A stretch of DNA of 38,157 bases from Nannochloropsis salina CCMP1776 (lineage: Eukaryota; Sar; Eustigmatophyceae; Eustigmatales; Monodopsidaceae). The stretch spans positions 25,917 through 64,073 of the forward strand of contig SDOX01000166.1 of assembly GCA_004565275.1 (NCBI GenBank). Direction: 5' to 3'. The first letter of the stretch is position 1, and the number at the start of each line of letters is the position of its first letter. Under the pieces are notes generated by a model. That model ran no database searches. It was not told where the DNA came from and saw nothing but the letters and a program-made list of their open reading frames with translations. Of this stretch, positions 1 to 10,580 are shown piece by piece. Position numbers and translations under genes: made by a program.

Positions 1-24
1 TCCCTTCCTCCCTCCCTCCCTCAG

Positions 25-948
25 GATCCCCCTCATCGGCTGGGGCCATGCGCCTCTCCAAACACATCGCCATCCGCCGAGTCTCCCGGGCTTCCCAGAT
101 TGAAATGGTGCAACAGGCCATCAAACACTTGAAGCACGGCAATTCCCTCGTCACGTTTGCGGAAGGAACTCGAAGCAAGGACGGTCGCGCCCTCCCCTCC
201 CCTCCCTCCCTCCCTCCCTCCCTCCCTCCCTCCCTCCCTTTCCCTCTCTTTGCTGCGGCGTCGTCACCTTTCACCTTTCCCGTTCCCTTTCATTGGCTGC
301 CATCCAGGCCGTTTGAACGCGTTTAAGAAGGGCGCTTTTCGCATTGCCAAGGAGGCTGGGGTGCGCATCGTCCCGATATCAATCTGCAACCTGCATAAAT
401 GGATGCCCGCGGGAGCCATCGTCCCACTTGGTACCCTGCCTTCCTTTCCTCATACCTTCCTTCTTCTTCGCCTGGTCGACCCACTTTCGTTTCTAACCCC
501 CCCGCGGAGTCACTCCCCTCCTTTTGGAGCATACCTGCACTCACGATGCTTCCTCCCTTCCCTCGTCCTTCCCCCCCTTCCTCCTTCCCCTCTTCTTTGG
601 CAGGTGTGCCGTCGGACGTGGTCATCCGCATCCATCCGCCCGTCGAAACCCAGAATCGGAACGAGAACCTTGTCTGGCGGGAGGTGAGAGTGAGGGGACG
701 AGAGGAAGGAAGGGAAGGGGGAAAGAGGAAAACAGAAGGGGGGAGGGGTTCAAGAGAAGGAATGATAGGGATGAAATAGGACTTGAAAAGGCGGGGCGGC
801 GTAGGGGCCAAAGAATGGGACGCCTCGAGGCCTGATTCCGCCCTCCTTTCCCTGCTCCCCCCCCCCGCTGCAGGTTTTTGAAACGGTCAACCAGGGCTTG
901 CCGGAGTACCAGCGGTACCAAGAGTCGTCTCCTGCGCCTTCCTCATGA
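25..948 (+). CDS. 1-acyl-glycerol-3-phosphate acyltransferase (PlsC/LPAT family), 3' part
   Basis: This is the C-terminal part of an enzyme that transfers an acyl chain to lysophosphatidate to give phosphatidate, normally at the ER or plastid membrane. Four exons read through GT-AG introns: 25-183, 308-430, 604-683 and 874-948, all in phase from position 48 on. The third PlsC block is seen as FAEGTRSKDGR (family FPEGTR, acyl-acceptor binding), split by intron 1, followed by FKKGAF and VRIVPISI (block IV). The first block, NHxxxxD, lies upstream of the window. The protein ends with a short polar tail, EYQRYQESSPAPSS. At 26-43 the family-like residues IPLIGW are in a different frame from the rest. 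One base fewer in the G run at 42-45 would give IPLIGWAMRLSK, so a one-base assembly error is likely. The family call is firm; the exact substrate is inferred. Confidence 0.85.
184..307 (+). repeat. Intron with (CCCT)n array
   Basis: This intron of the acyltransferase gene carries an uninterrupted CCCT array (about 199-240) between donor gtcgcg and acceptor ccatccag. It is a typical example of the tetranucleotide arrays that fill introns across the window. Confidence 0.8.
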
Positions 949-1745
949 TGCGGTTGAGAGGGCGGCAGAGACCTGTGGAGGGAAGGAACTGTCCCAGCAG
1001 GCGACGCGACCGTCCTCCCGTAGGGTCGACGAAAAGCGACAAACACACACAGGTCGCGTCGGTTTAGGATACGTGAGGTTTGCATCGAGGAAGAAAAGAG
1101 AAGAAGATTACAGAGTGATAGGGTGTGCCTGCGTCTATGGGTGCATGAGCATCAGTGGGAGGGAGAGGGTGTGTGAGGGAGAAAAGCAGATTGGAAGGGA
1201 CAGAGAGAGGGAGAGAGGGAGGGGGAGAGGGAGGGAGAGAGGGGGAGGGAGGGAGAGAGAGAGGGAGAGATAGAGAGAAAGATTTTGTATCTGTAAAGTT
1301 TTCGAGTGAGGAGGAACTTGGAGATGCGGTTTGGAGGGGATAGAAGACCGTCTCGATTTTCTCTTGCATACCCTTCATTTTTGCTTAGGAGTGTGTATCA
1401 TAGACAAAAAAGAAGGGAAGTAGGGAAGTTTGCCCCAAAATGGGCAAAAAATGACTCAAGAAAAGTAGGATAGGAGTGTCGAAGCTTGCTTTTTGGTACG
1501 CACGCATCTGGTGGCGCTTATAGCTGTCAAGGGCGACACGGCGACGATTGAGGGAAGTCAGCATCGATTGAAGAGCAGGGTCGGATGGAAAAGGTCTGCT
1601 TGCCAATGCCTTTGCTTGGATCATTTGACGCACGAACATGAGGCATGGTAGGGAGAAGGAAGCGGTCTAGCTGTCGTCCTGAAGGAGGACGGGCTGATAC
1701 ACCATAGAAGGTAAAGGAGGGAAGGAATACGGGCGCATTCACCCT
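949..1745. other. Intergenic, with GGGA/GA-rich array at about 1199-1282
   Basis: This holds the 3' flank of the acyltransferase, a purine-rich block of GGGA and GAGA units, and a short minus-strand open stretch at 1385-1639. The first 45 residues of that stretch look moderately protein-like (RRRVALDSYKRHQM), but the rest is low quality. I could not tie it to a family or find flanking exons. Confidence 0.4.
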
Positions 1746-1877
1746 ATGTCCGAGAAGCCACAGATCTATGTGCGGCATTCTTGGCCCAAAGACTGGCGAA
1801 AGGTGACTTCGTACCTCTACACAGGCTTTGGCAATCCACATGCAGGGATTGCATTCTTCATGTTGTTGGCTCTCTAG
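1746..1877 (+). CDS. Possible 43-residue small membrane protein
   Basis: A short reading frame begins with ATG at 1746 and ends with TAG at 1875. Its composition is unlike random DNA: the N-terminal half is polar and aromatic (QIYVRHSWPKDWRKV) and the C-terminal half is hydrophobic (GIAFFMLLAL). That layout resembles small single-pass subunits of mitochondrial or thylakoid complexes, but I recognise no family. It could also be one exon of a larger gene, since a GT follows KDWRK at about 1803, or it could be chance. The antisense strand is also open here, which lowers confidence. Confidence 0.3.
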   Translation: MSEKPQIYVRHSWPKDWRKVTSYLYTGFGNPHAGIAFFMLLAL

Positions 1878-2175
1878 TTGTTCTCAACGCAATTGTGAAA
1901 TTTGATTGCGAAAGCAACTTGTAAGCTTGCAGACTGGTGAAGCAGAGGAACCAACGTCTTGGTTTTTCTGTTTTTCGTGTTTTTTCCCGATGATATCATA
2001 ATTTATGCGATTTATCGTGCAGGGTTATGCTCAAGCTCTTCATGCTTTATGATGACACCATGGTTACTGGGGCGAGTAGGAAAGTGTGCTACAAGAGCGA
2101 ATGCTGCTATCACCAGCTTACCGCTACAGCAGCGCCATAGCAATATACGTAATTATATACATATATACGTTTATA

Positions 2176-2210
<35 letters not shown>

Positions 2211-2467
2211 GCTTGTCACAAATCTGTTGGGTAACCATCGTCAAAACATATCCCTCGCACAAACCAAAGCCCTACAAGCTCTTGTAATCTACTCTTTGTC
2301 TATCTCCACTGCTTCAGCCGGGATGACAGCTCACAAACCCATGGCTGCGCCCAACGCTTATACAGACAGACCCTCGCACCATTTTGTGAGGTCATGCTGT
2401 CCTCAGTCGATCAAACCTGGCACATAGTACTCAATTCGTCAGACTCTGACTGGTGACCACTCAATGG
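1878..2467. other. AT-rich intergenic region with TA-repeat tract
   Basis: I see no convincing gene. The stretch drops in GC content and includes an alternating TA/TATG tract at about 2142-2212. It lies downstream of the minus-strand glycosyltransferase-like gene and probably holds its 3' flank. Confidence 0.6.
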
Positions 2468-3346
2468 CTAGTCATACCAAGACAGGCATTGGGGATGAAT
2501 TTGCCGTTGATTGTGAGTGTGCATCACTGGAGAAGCCACTCCTCTAACACGACACTGCAAACCAAGGGGTCCTACATTCGGAACCCAGCTATCAGCCCCG
2601 GCGAGTACTATGCTGGAAAAGGCTTGAGTAGCCATTAGTTCGGCATTCCTGTGCTTCGATCTTGCTTCCAAAACAGCTTGCTCAGAGACAGCTTCGGGCC
2701 GGATCGCAAAGAAATCTGTATGGATCACTCTATTCGTGCAGTTTGTGCCGGTTGCACAAGGCGTTTCCAAACAGTCCGCAAAAATCCCCTTGATGCTCGA
2801 GTCTTGCATGCTCTTCCGCAAAAACGTATCGTTCCGGATCAGCACGTCGGGATTGACACGTATCACCCACTCGTAACCATCGAACCAGTGCTTACTGAAT
2901 GCCTCGGTCAACGCCAACATGGCTCCTTCTTGGTATCCAGGATTATCCATGACTTGCACGGCGTATGTCGCGTTGGCAAAGGTAGCATTTAGTACGCTCC
3001 AATCGATAATGCTAGCATTCGATCTACTGACGAAAATCAAAAAGTCTGATTCCTTGTATAATGGGCTCTTGGCAAGGAGAGATGGCCAGCATTTCTGGAA
3101 AAATTCGTAGTGCGACGGAGAAAGATGGGTGGTGACGTAAAAGAGACTCTTGTTGCGCTCGATCGGTGGGATGGATGCTAAGATCTCCGGTCCCACAAGG
3201 AGCTCGCGCCGGCTCACCATTTTCCACATCAACGCGAGTGAAAGTACCAGCATCAGGGCGTGGGCTATCCTGAGATGTGACAGGAATCTACGTGAGCGGG
3301 CATCGCTGCCAAGTTGCTTCAATTTCGGCAGCCTCGTGTCCTTCAT
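2468..3346 (-). CDS. Type II membrane protein, putative Golgi glycosyltransferase-like
   Basis: This is a single-exon protein of 292 residues. A basic cytosolic N-terminus (KLKQLGSDARSRR) is followed by one membrane segment at about residues 25-44 (LRIAHALMLVLSLALMW), then a lumenal domain. That domain has at least six N-glycosylation sequons (NKS, NAS, NAT, NAT, NDT, NCT), which fits a Golgi type II enzyme. The body has a nucleotide-sugar-transferase feel: FYVTTHLSPSHYEFF, then DFLIFVSRS, then YEWVIRVNPDVLI, where NPD may serve as a DxD-like motif. The ending includes HTDFFAIRPEA and a Cys/His-rich tail. I believe it belongs to a poorly described algal GT-A-like family; donor and acceptor cannot be inferred. 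It starts at ATG 3346; the AT-rich DNA beyond is a plausible promoter. Lack of introns contrasts with its neighbours. Confidence 0.7.
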   Translation of the reverse strand: MKDTRLPKLKQLGSDARSRRFLSHLRIAHALMLVLSLALMWKMVSRRELLVGPEILASIPPIERNKSLFYVTTHLSPSHYEFFQKCWPSLLAKSPLYKESDFLIFVSRSNASIIDWSVLNATFANATYAVQVMDNPGYQEGAMLALTEAFSKHWFDGYEWVIRVNPDVLIRNDTFLRKSMQDSSIKGIFADCLETPCATGTNCTNRVIHTDFFAIRPEAVSEQAVLEARSKHRNAELMATQAFSSIVLAGADSWVPNVGPLGLQCRVRGVASPVMHTHNQRQIHPQCLSWYD

Positions 3347-4025
3347 GGTAGATGGATTGGGGTTTTGAAAATGTTTGACTGATGGACTAAGGTTTTTGTG
3401 TCCTTGCGACCATATTAAGAAAAGCTCCTGTCAGACAAGGCGATGCATGATGAACGTGACGAGAATGAGAAATGTGTTTGTATCAATGTCCAATGTCCTT
3501 TATAAGCACTGCCCTGCGAATAACGTTAGGCATGTACGAGCGTCGATATACTCCTGCACGGGGACGACGCCGCGCATTGGTAAGGAGCATCTCTGTTGCG
3601 TTCATGCATTGCCATTCTGCATGTGGATGCAAAAGAAATGACCAATGCATGTCTTGACATGGTCTCGTTATATATTGTATATATATGATATATTGATATA
3701 TGACAAAGTATACGTTAAATAGAAGACCTACATGGGCCACTTTTTGGGAAGGTTCAAATAACCGTTACGCAAGGGACCTGCGTGGTGTTCCACTTGTGAC
3801 AAGAAAGAAAATGGTCAGTGCGTCGACACACGTAAAGGCGGCATCTGACAAAACGAGGAGCCTGTAGCGCACGCCTGTGACATTGGCAAGCATGTCAAGA
3901 TGTCGAGAATCATTTTGTTCATTTCGTGTGGACAAGGCAATGATCATTCGTACAACACGGCCCCATCCTTCCGGCACTCGTGAATGCCTGCTCGGCTCTT
4001 TTTCCTTCTTTTACTTCCCAATATT
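3347..4025. other. Intergenic region with AT tract and an exon-like repeat copy
   Basis: It contains an AT-rich tract (about 3660-3720, repeated TATA units) and, at 3765-3977 on the minus strand, a 70-codon open stretch. That stretch resembles a second stretch at 22508-22601 on the plus strand. No other gene is seen between the glycosyltransferase-like gene and the MSH2 stop codon. Confidence 0.5.
3765..3977 (-). repeat. Exon-like diverged repeat, copy 1 (with 20-nt hairpin core)
   Basis: The minus strand encodes NEQNDSRHLDMLANVTG, which aligns without gaps over about 30 residues to NEENVFRHSDMLANVSR at 22.55 kb. The nucleotide core tgacatgcttgccaatgtca is identical in both copies (here the reverse complement of 3878-3897) and can fold into a 6-bp stem with an 8-nt loop. 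It may be a fragment of a gene family, a pseudogene, or a dispersed element. It lies just beyond the MSH2 stop, so it could also be part of that transcript's 3' end. Confidence 0.45.
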
Positions 4026-7000
4026 CTACTGCGAGACCTTCATTCGAACACTTTCAGCCATGTCTTCCATTCTCTGTACAACTACTGCTGCGTCAACAAG
4101 GGTATCGATGGGAAGCTCCGCAAAAGTGCGCCCTAGCCCCTGCAGGATGAAGAAATCGAGAAAAGGAGACGAAGACAAAGAAAAGATGAGTGTCTGACTC
4201 CCTCCAAAAACGCCGTGAAAACGACCACGATATCTGTGCCTGTAACACAAAGATTTAAGAGTCCAGAATACACTGATTATTACGGAGCGAAGGGAATTAT
4301 GACGATAATAGCTGACCTTGAGGGCCGATAAAGCAATTTCATTCCCTTCTGAGCGTCCCAGGACATTTTGTGCTGCATCGGAAAGAGAAGTTGAGAGGGA
4401 AAAGCGCGGTTTCTTGAGCGGGGAAGAGGAAGAAGCGAACGAGGAGGAGGTACAGTTCCCTTTGCTATCCAGAGACTCTAACTCCTTGGCTTTAACGCTT
4501 GCTTCCTAACGAGATGCAATGAGTGAGGAGTAAAATAGGAGAAAGAGGGCGGTGCAAGAATGGGTAGTGAGATGACGAGTGATGTGGACAGTATCGGATT
4601 GTAGTGCACACTAGCCGGGCCCTTGTCTGTTTTCAAGCTCTCGGCCTTCCCTTCAGACCTCGATCACACTGGCGGGAAAGCGGGCCATGCGGGCCACGTG
4701 GATGCCGTAGGACTCCAAGCACGGTCCTGGCTCCACCTGATAGAGCATGGTAATGTTGTCAGCACCAGCTAAGGCCGAGACGTGCAAGTTTCGCACGCCT
4801 AGGGAGGGAGGGAGGGAGGGAGGGAAGGAGGGAGGGAGCGCGAGGAAAAAAGTGTAAATTTCGAATCCTCCGGCGTTGCCTGGGCCTGAAACGTGGGCTG
4901 GACAAGGAGGATGTAGAGAGCAAACTGCGGCATGGAGGCATCGAGGTCGTGAGAAGAGGTTGGCTGTTTACCGGGGGCCTTTTGCTCCAGGGCGGTGAGT
5001 TCGTGGAAGTGGGTGGCGAAGAGGCAGGGCGCTTGGAGATGCCGGATGATATACTCAGATATCGCCCAGGCGAGGCCAAAACCATCGAAGGTGCTGGAGG
5101 AGGAAGAGCGAGGGAATAGAGTGAACGTATCTTCAGTACAGAAGAGCAAGGGAAGGGAGGTAAGGGCCGCAAACGAAGCACCATGGTAAAAAATCGTGGA
5201 TAGGAAGGGGGGGCAGGAGGGAGGAGAAGAGGAGGACGGCGGCTTACCTGGTCCCTCGGCCCAACTCATCAATGATCAGCAACGAATGTGGCGTCGCGGT
5301 CTGAGTATTACCACAGAGAAGAAGGCGGGAAGAGCGTTTTCTTGGGTAAACAATCCCAGCAAGAAAGTTCCTGAGTCCCGCTTGCTCGTCCTCCCCTCCC
5401 TACTCCCTTCTCCTCCCCCCTCCTCTCTCCCTTCTGACCTGAAGAATCGTGGAGGCCTCCAGCATTTCGGCCATGAAGGTGCTGACACCCCGCTGTGCTG
5501 CGTCTCCTGCCCCTACCCGCGCCAACACGGCGTCCACAACGGGCAGCTCCATGGCATCGACGGGCACGTAGGACCCTGCGAGCGCGAGAGGGACGGAAGG
5601 AGGAGGGATGCGTATTCATGACTGGGAGGAGTTTCCTTGACGGCGCAGTGCTTTCAGTGCCCCCCCCCTCCCTCCCTCCTCCCTTCGGCTGCCACGTACC
5701 AATCTGAGCCATCACGCACAGGCAGCCGAGGCCCCGGATATAGGTGCTCTTCCCGCCCATGTTGGGGCCGGTCAAAAGGGTGAAATGACTCTCCCCTTGG
5801 CAAGAGTGGGAGGGCGAAAATTGATGGGGAAAGTAGGGGTGCGAGTGCAGGCAGATGTAAGCCAAGGGGAGTAGAAGGGGACAAGAAAAACGGTTGGGAA
5901 GGAGGGAAGGAAGGAGCTACCTCGGGTTAGGACGTAGTCGTTGGGAATGAACTCCACGCTCTCTTGGAGCTCTAAACAAGGGTGCCTTCCGCCCTTGACC
6001 ATGATGCCTGTCGATATCAAGTGACCAAGCACGTCAGTCAATACCTTCTACAACCACATAAGCCCCTTCACTGGCATCGGCGGGCATGTCCCTCCTCTCT
6101 CCCTCCTTCCTCCTTCCCGCTCCTTCCCTCCCTCCCTTCTGCGTCCCGACACGACTGACCTTGGCCCCCCCCCTTTCCGAAAAGAATGGGTCTGCGGTAG
6201 CCGGAGGGAGCCATGGCTGCCACGTGGCCCTGGAAGGAGGGGAAAAGCGAAGGCAGAAGAAGAGCGTGGGAACGCGTGACAGGAAACACTGGCAGGCAGG
6301 GGCAGAGGGCCAGGGTGCGAGAGGAAGTGGGGGAGGGCGGGGGGATACCAGGGAGACAAGCACGTCCAGTTCTGCGACTAGGCGGGCGGCGGCTTCGATC
6401 AGGGGCAAATACGTGCAAGCGGTCTCCACCGCTTTCTTGACCAGGCTGCTCTGCTTTTGGGAGTACTGGACCGAGGTGGGAAGGAGGTAGATGAAAGGAA
6501 GGCAGTTGAAAAGGGGGGCTTGCCAGGAAGAAGCAGAGGGAAGAGTGGACAAAGAAGGGGAAAGAGGAAGGGAGGGAGGGAGGGAAGAAGGGATGGAAGG
6601 AGGGAGGGAGGGAGGGGGGCGTACTTCTGTCTTCAGGTCCAGGAAACGGCCCGACGCCTCCTTCAAGGGAGCGATGGTAAAGTAGACGCCGTTCTTGAGG
6701 ATGGAAAGGATCTCGCACTTGACCGTCTGAAGACACATGGGTGGGAGGAGAAGAAAGGTGTCAGAACCAGACGGCAAGGCTGCTGCGAAAAGAAGCGGAG
6801 CCAGGGTACAAATAGAAGAAAAGGAGGGGGGAGAGACATGACCTTGCAGGCGCGCAGCTTTTTGTCATCCGCCGGTTTTGTGGACCGAAAACAATAGGTG
6901 CCAGTCGTTTTCTGCAACTCTAGGCGGAGCTCTATCCCCAAGTCTAAGAGGTGAGAGAAAGAATTGTAAGATAAAACAAGGGCGGCGTGATACGCCCGGT

Positions 7001-9836
7001 AGGAGGGAGGAGGGAGGGAGGTAAAAGTACTGGGAGGGAGGGAAAGAGGGAGGATGGCAGGAGGGATCTGACCTTGAGCAAATCCCCGAGTAGCTTTTTT
7101 GAATACGATTTCGATGTGGTCTTCCACCTCGTTGATCTCCTCCTTGAGTTCAGCCAAAGCAGGGTCGTGGGCTGGGGAAACAGCCGAACAGGGAAGGGAG
7201 GAAGGAAAAAGAAGAATGAGTGAGGAGCTGGATCATCCCTCAATTCGACCCCTCCGAGGTATCCAGAGCATTCCACGGGAAAGATGCCTTAATCCGCAGG
7301 GAATGGAGGGAGGGAGGGTAAGAGGGAGAGAAAGAGGAAGGGCATACCAGGACTGATGCTGAGATCGGGGAGGGCAGACATGTCAATCACGCATTCGACC
7401 AGGGCGGAAAACTTCTGAAAGTGCTCCTGGATCCGGCATAAGTCCCGGGAAAAACGCTGGAAGGGAGGGAAGGAGGAAGGGAAGGAGGGAGGGAGGGAAG
7501 GGAAGCGAGGAGTAAGGAAGGAGGAGAGGGATGAGGGGACCAGGTGTCTGACGCCGGTCAAAGAGGAAAAAGGCCCGACTGTGCGGTATGGAGAGGGTCG
7601 TGACGGGGAAATTTCGAAGTGGACAAGACGCGAAACGAGAGGGAGGGAGGGAAAGGAGGGAGGGAAGGAGGGAAATCGGAAGGGAAGTTTTACCTTCTGG
7701 AGGGGGGCGGAAGGGTGACCTTCGTCCTGACTGGTCTCCTCGAGGGTCCCTAGGAAGAGGGGCAGGCGTTGTGCGAAGGTGTAGACCTAAGGAAGGGAGG
7801 CACGTGAGGGAGGGTCGCAAAGAGAGTGGGAAACGGGATGGACGGACAGGGGAGCCTGGGAAGTTGGGCGTGGATCGTGCGTTTCGAGACCTTATAGATG
7901 TCGATGAGCCCTGCACGTTGCCGCTGTAGCCGCGCAGCCAGCGTCTCCAGGTCAGGGGTCCCTCGTAAGGCCTGGTCTTGCAGTGAGCATCGGAGTTGAA
8001 CGTCCTGAGGGAGGGAGGGAGGGAGGGAGGGAGGGAGGGAGGGAGGGAGGGAGGAAAGGGAGGGAGGGAAGGAGGAAATGTCTCGGCGGGTGCAGTGTGC
8101 CTCTGGTCTCCGCGTCCTTGTAACGAACCTCGACGAGTTGCTCCACGATATCGAGGCGCGCATTAATCTTCACCGGATCCACCAAGGGCTGTCGAAGCCA
8201 CCGTTGCAAAAGGCGTTCGCCCTGGGAAGGAAGTGAGGGAGGAAGGGAGGGAGGAAAGGAGGGAGGGAGGGAGGGAGAGAGGGAGGGAACCAACGTCGGC
8301 CTCAGGTTTCCATCGGGTAGAAGCAAGGCAGTGTTCCCCCCCCCCTGTCTACCCCTTCCCCAGCAACTTCTCCTTTCCCTGCCCCGGCCCCCCTTGTCAC
8401 CCACCATCTTCGTCCTGCACTTGTTCAGGATCTGATACAGGCTTCCATTCTCCACCCAGTGCTGCTCTCCTCCTTCGGGCGGGAAAAGGTTGATAGCCTC
8501 GGCGGCGCTGCTGTCCAGGCGCATGAATTGATCCAAGGAGCCTAAGGAGAGATGGATGGACGCATCCTCTGTAGGGAGGGGAGCGCGAAGGGGAGGGACG
8601 GGATCCGGGGTGGCGACATCGAATGAACGACGAATGATCTCATGAATTATTCTTCCTGTTCCCCATGGCTTTTGGTTCCCCCCCCCCCCCTTTCCATTCT
8701 ACCCGCCCACGGTCCCCTCCATCGCACCGTCTCGGATGTCCAACGCGGTGACAAGAGCGTGCACACAGGCCATGGCCTGTGTGTAATCCAGCTCTTTTTT
8801 ATACTGCAACAAATCGCGGCTCTGGGGGGTGAGGAGTCGAGGGAGGAGGTTGGATTCGAAGTCCTCCGGAGGGGGGCGGAAGGCACTACCCTTTTGGGGT
8901 AGAGGAGACGCGTCGATGCCCTAAAGGGAGTAAGGGAAGGCCGCGTATGTGAGCAGTAGAGACGGGAGGGCGGTAGATCGGCGGGTGGACCGAGCCAATA
9001 ATGAGCGGAGGGGCCCGGGCATGTGGAACGGATCGGGACGAGACCCCGAGACCGGCGGGGGAGACGCTCGGATGGCGCCCCCCCAGGCCCTCCCAAGCAC
9101 CACGGGTTACAAGGGTAGAATCCAGTCCTCCTGGCTACAGAATTGTGCCGGACGCAGGTGGTCCTCTTCCATTTTCCCCTCTTCCCTCCCTCCCTCCTTC
9201 CCGCCTTCCCTCACCTGCCGCTCCAAGATGTGTTGTAGCTTGCGCTGATCCCCCTTTTCTGCCTTAGAACCCCCCGTTTCTTTTTTTTTAGAGGAAGGTT
9301 CGCACGGAAAATAAGCATGTGCTGGACCAGTCTGTACCAGCATGCTGTCCAAGCAGCTGAGCTGAAGGGGAAAGGGGAGGAGAGGAATGTAAGAGCCCAG
9401 AAGGGAATACCCAGCAGGTAGCCACTCAAGGCCTGCTGCACGTTTTCCCCCACCAGAAAATGAGTGCTACATTCCCGAGTCCTGAATTAACCGGAATACC
9501 CTTCTCTTCACCTCATCCATTTCCTTTCTGTCTATGTCCTGACCTGGTCATTCTCGGGAACCTGAAAGATCGTCAAATGCCACCGCGGGGACGTCTGCTT
9601 CGCCCCTCCTCCTTCTCCCTCCCTATCCCTGGACTCCTCCCTGTCATGAAAAGGAGCGAGCACTGCGGCAGACGTGACCCGGTCGAGGCCTTGGCGCGTC
9701 ACCTGCAGGCAAGGAAAAGGCGGGAGAGGAGGCCGCTTGGAAGGAAGACAAAAGGACAGCGGCAAGGACACAAGCCACGCACCTGCAGAGCGACGCGAGG
9801 CGCCAAGAGCATGCCTTCCTCCTCGTCGCGTGCCAT
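4026..9836 (-). CDS. MSH2: DNA mismatch repair protein MSH2 (MutS homolog), 22-23 exons
   Basis: This is the nuclear mismatch-recognition ATPase, partner of MSH6 or MSH3. Phase-consistent exons: 9783-9836, 9544-9702, 9215-9361, 8728-8920, 8405-8541, 8129-8221, 7891-8004, 7694-7786, 7348-7456, 7073-7171, 6843-6943, 6625-6726, 6349-6465, 6160-6229, 5921-6007, 5700-5795, 5439-5575, 5248-5300, 4972-5093, 4659-4798 and 4317-4505. One or two more run to the stop at 4026-4028 (for example FLEG then [14 protein letters not shown]). Seen: connector [17 protein letters not shown], lever [14 protein letters not shown], Walker [29 protein letters not shown], Walker [23 protein letters not shown] and helix-turn-helix [17 protein letters not shown]. 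About 850 residues against about 934 in human; the shortfall is domain I, which I cannot find upstream. The start at 9836 and the last splice junctions are uncertain. Confidence 0.92.
4801..4840. repeat. (GGGA)n array in MSH2 intron
   Basis: On the sense (minus) strand this is a CCCT array lying directly before the acceptor of the exon that starts at 4798, so it acts as or extends the polypyrimidine tract. Confidence 0.8.
8008..8070. repeat. Long (GGGA)n array in MSH2 intron
   Basis: One of the longest pure arrays in the gene. In the sense direction it is CCCT-rich and sits just before the acceptor of the exon that starts at 8004. Confidence 0.85.
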
Positions 9837-10580
9837 GGGCAAATCGTTATCCTGTCGAATATTGCCTGTGTTATTTTAGCTCACCGGAAGCGGAGGGAAC
9901 AATACAAACGACTTGAAGGTACCTCAGCGATGAAGAAAAAGCGCGGCCGGCTGGCTGTAGGGACTGACTTTTATACGAAAGAAATGCCCTTTCCATGTCC
10001 ACTGCATACTGTATCGCGCGTCGATAATGTTGCAGACAAATATTCCTTGGGAGGAAGGAGTTTGCCCTCGTACAGGACATGACAAATGGCATTTTAGGTC
10101 GACAAATCGAAGCCGAGCTGCAGCAAGCACTCGAAGGACTCGACCAATTCTGTTTTCGCATGGCGTGGCAAAGCTCTTCCAAATCCATAGACCTTTCACT
10201 TCACCCATGTCTATGACACGCCTTTGGCGCCTCGCATGACGAGAGCGAGGTCGCAAAGCGCATTGAAATTCATCAAGCGGGGCGCAAATGCCTCATGGAC
10301 CATCGCCAAGGGCCGCCCATGTCCTCCATGGGGGGGAAGAAAATTCTTTTATGCTTTCCTTCTCTTTTAGTTAAACAACATAGCTACCGATAGCTGATTT
10401 TTATGCTTTCGCATGGTTTTGCAGGGCATACGCAGTGGTATGGCGAGAACCGGCGCGCATGTCGTGCGCTAGAGGAGCAGATTGCGGTCACGTTGGGAGT
10501 CTGACATCCCTTCCTTTCCCCCGCCTCATTCACTTCCTAGACGGTAATACCGCTTAGTTTTACGACAGCAGCGGGTCGTC
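9837..10580. other. Divergent intergenic region between MSH2 and the golgin gene
   Basis: The two genes are transcribed away from each other, so this about 740-bp stretch should hold both promoters. I translated its minus strand looking for MSH2 domain I (family pattern LFDRxDxYxxHGxDA) and saw nothing similar. A minus-strand open stretch at 9871-10188 has no recognisable domain. Confidence 0.5.

Noticed and set aside
2142-2212. TA-rich tract as replication origin or telomere-like element
   Set aside because: A simple TA microsatellite with no further support.
6034-6777. 247-codon minus-strand open frame
   Set aside because: It reads through MSH2 introns and exons in mixed frames; only the short exon parts are real.
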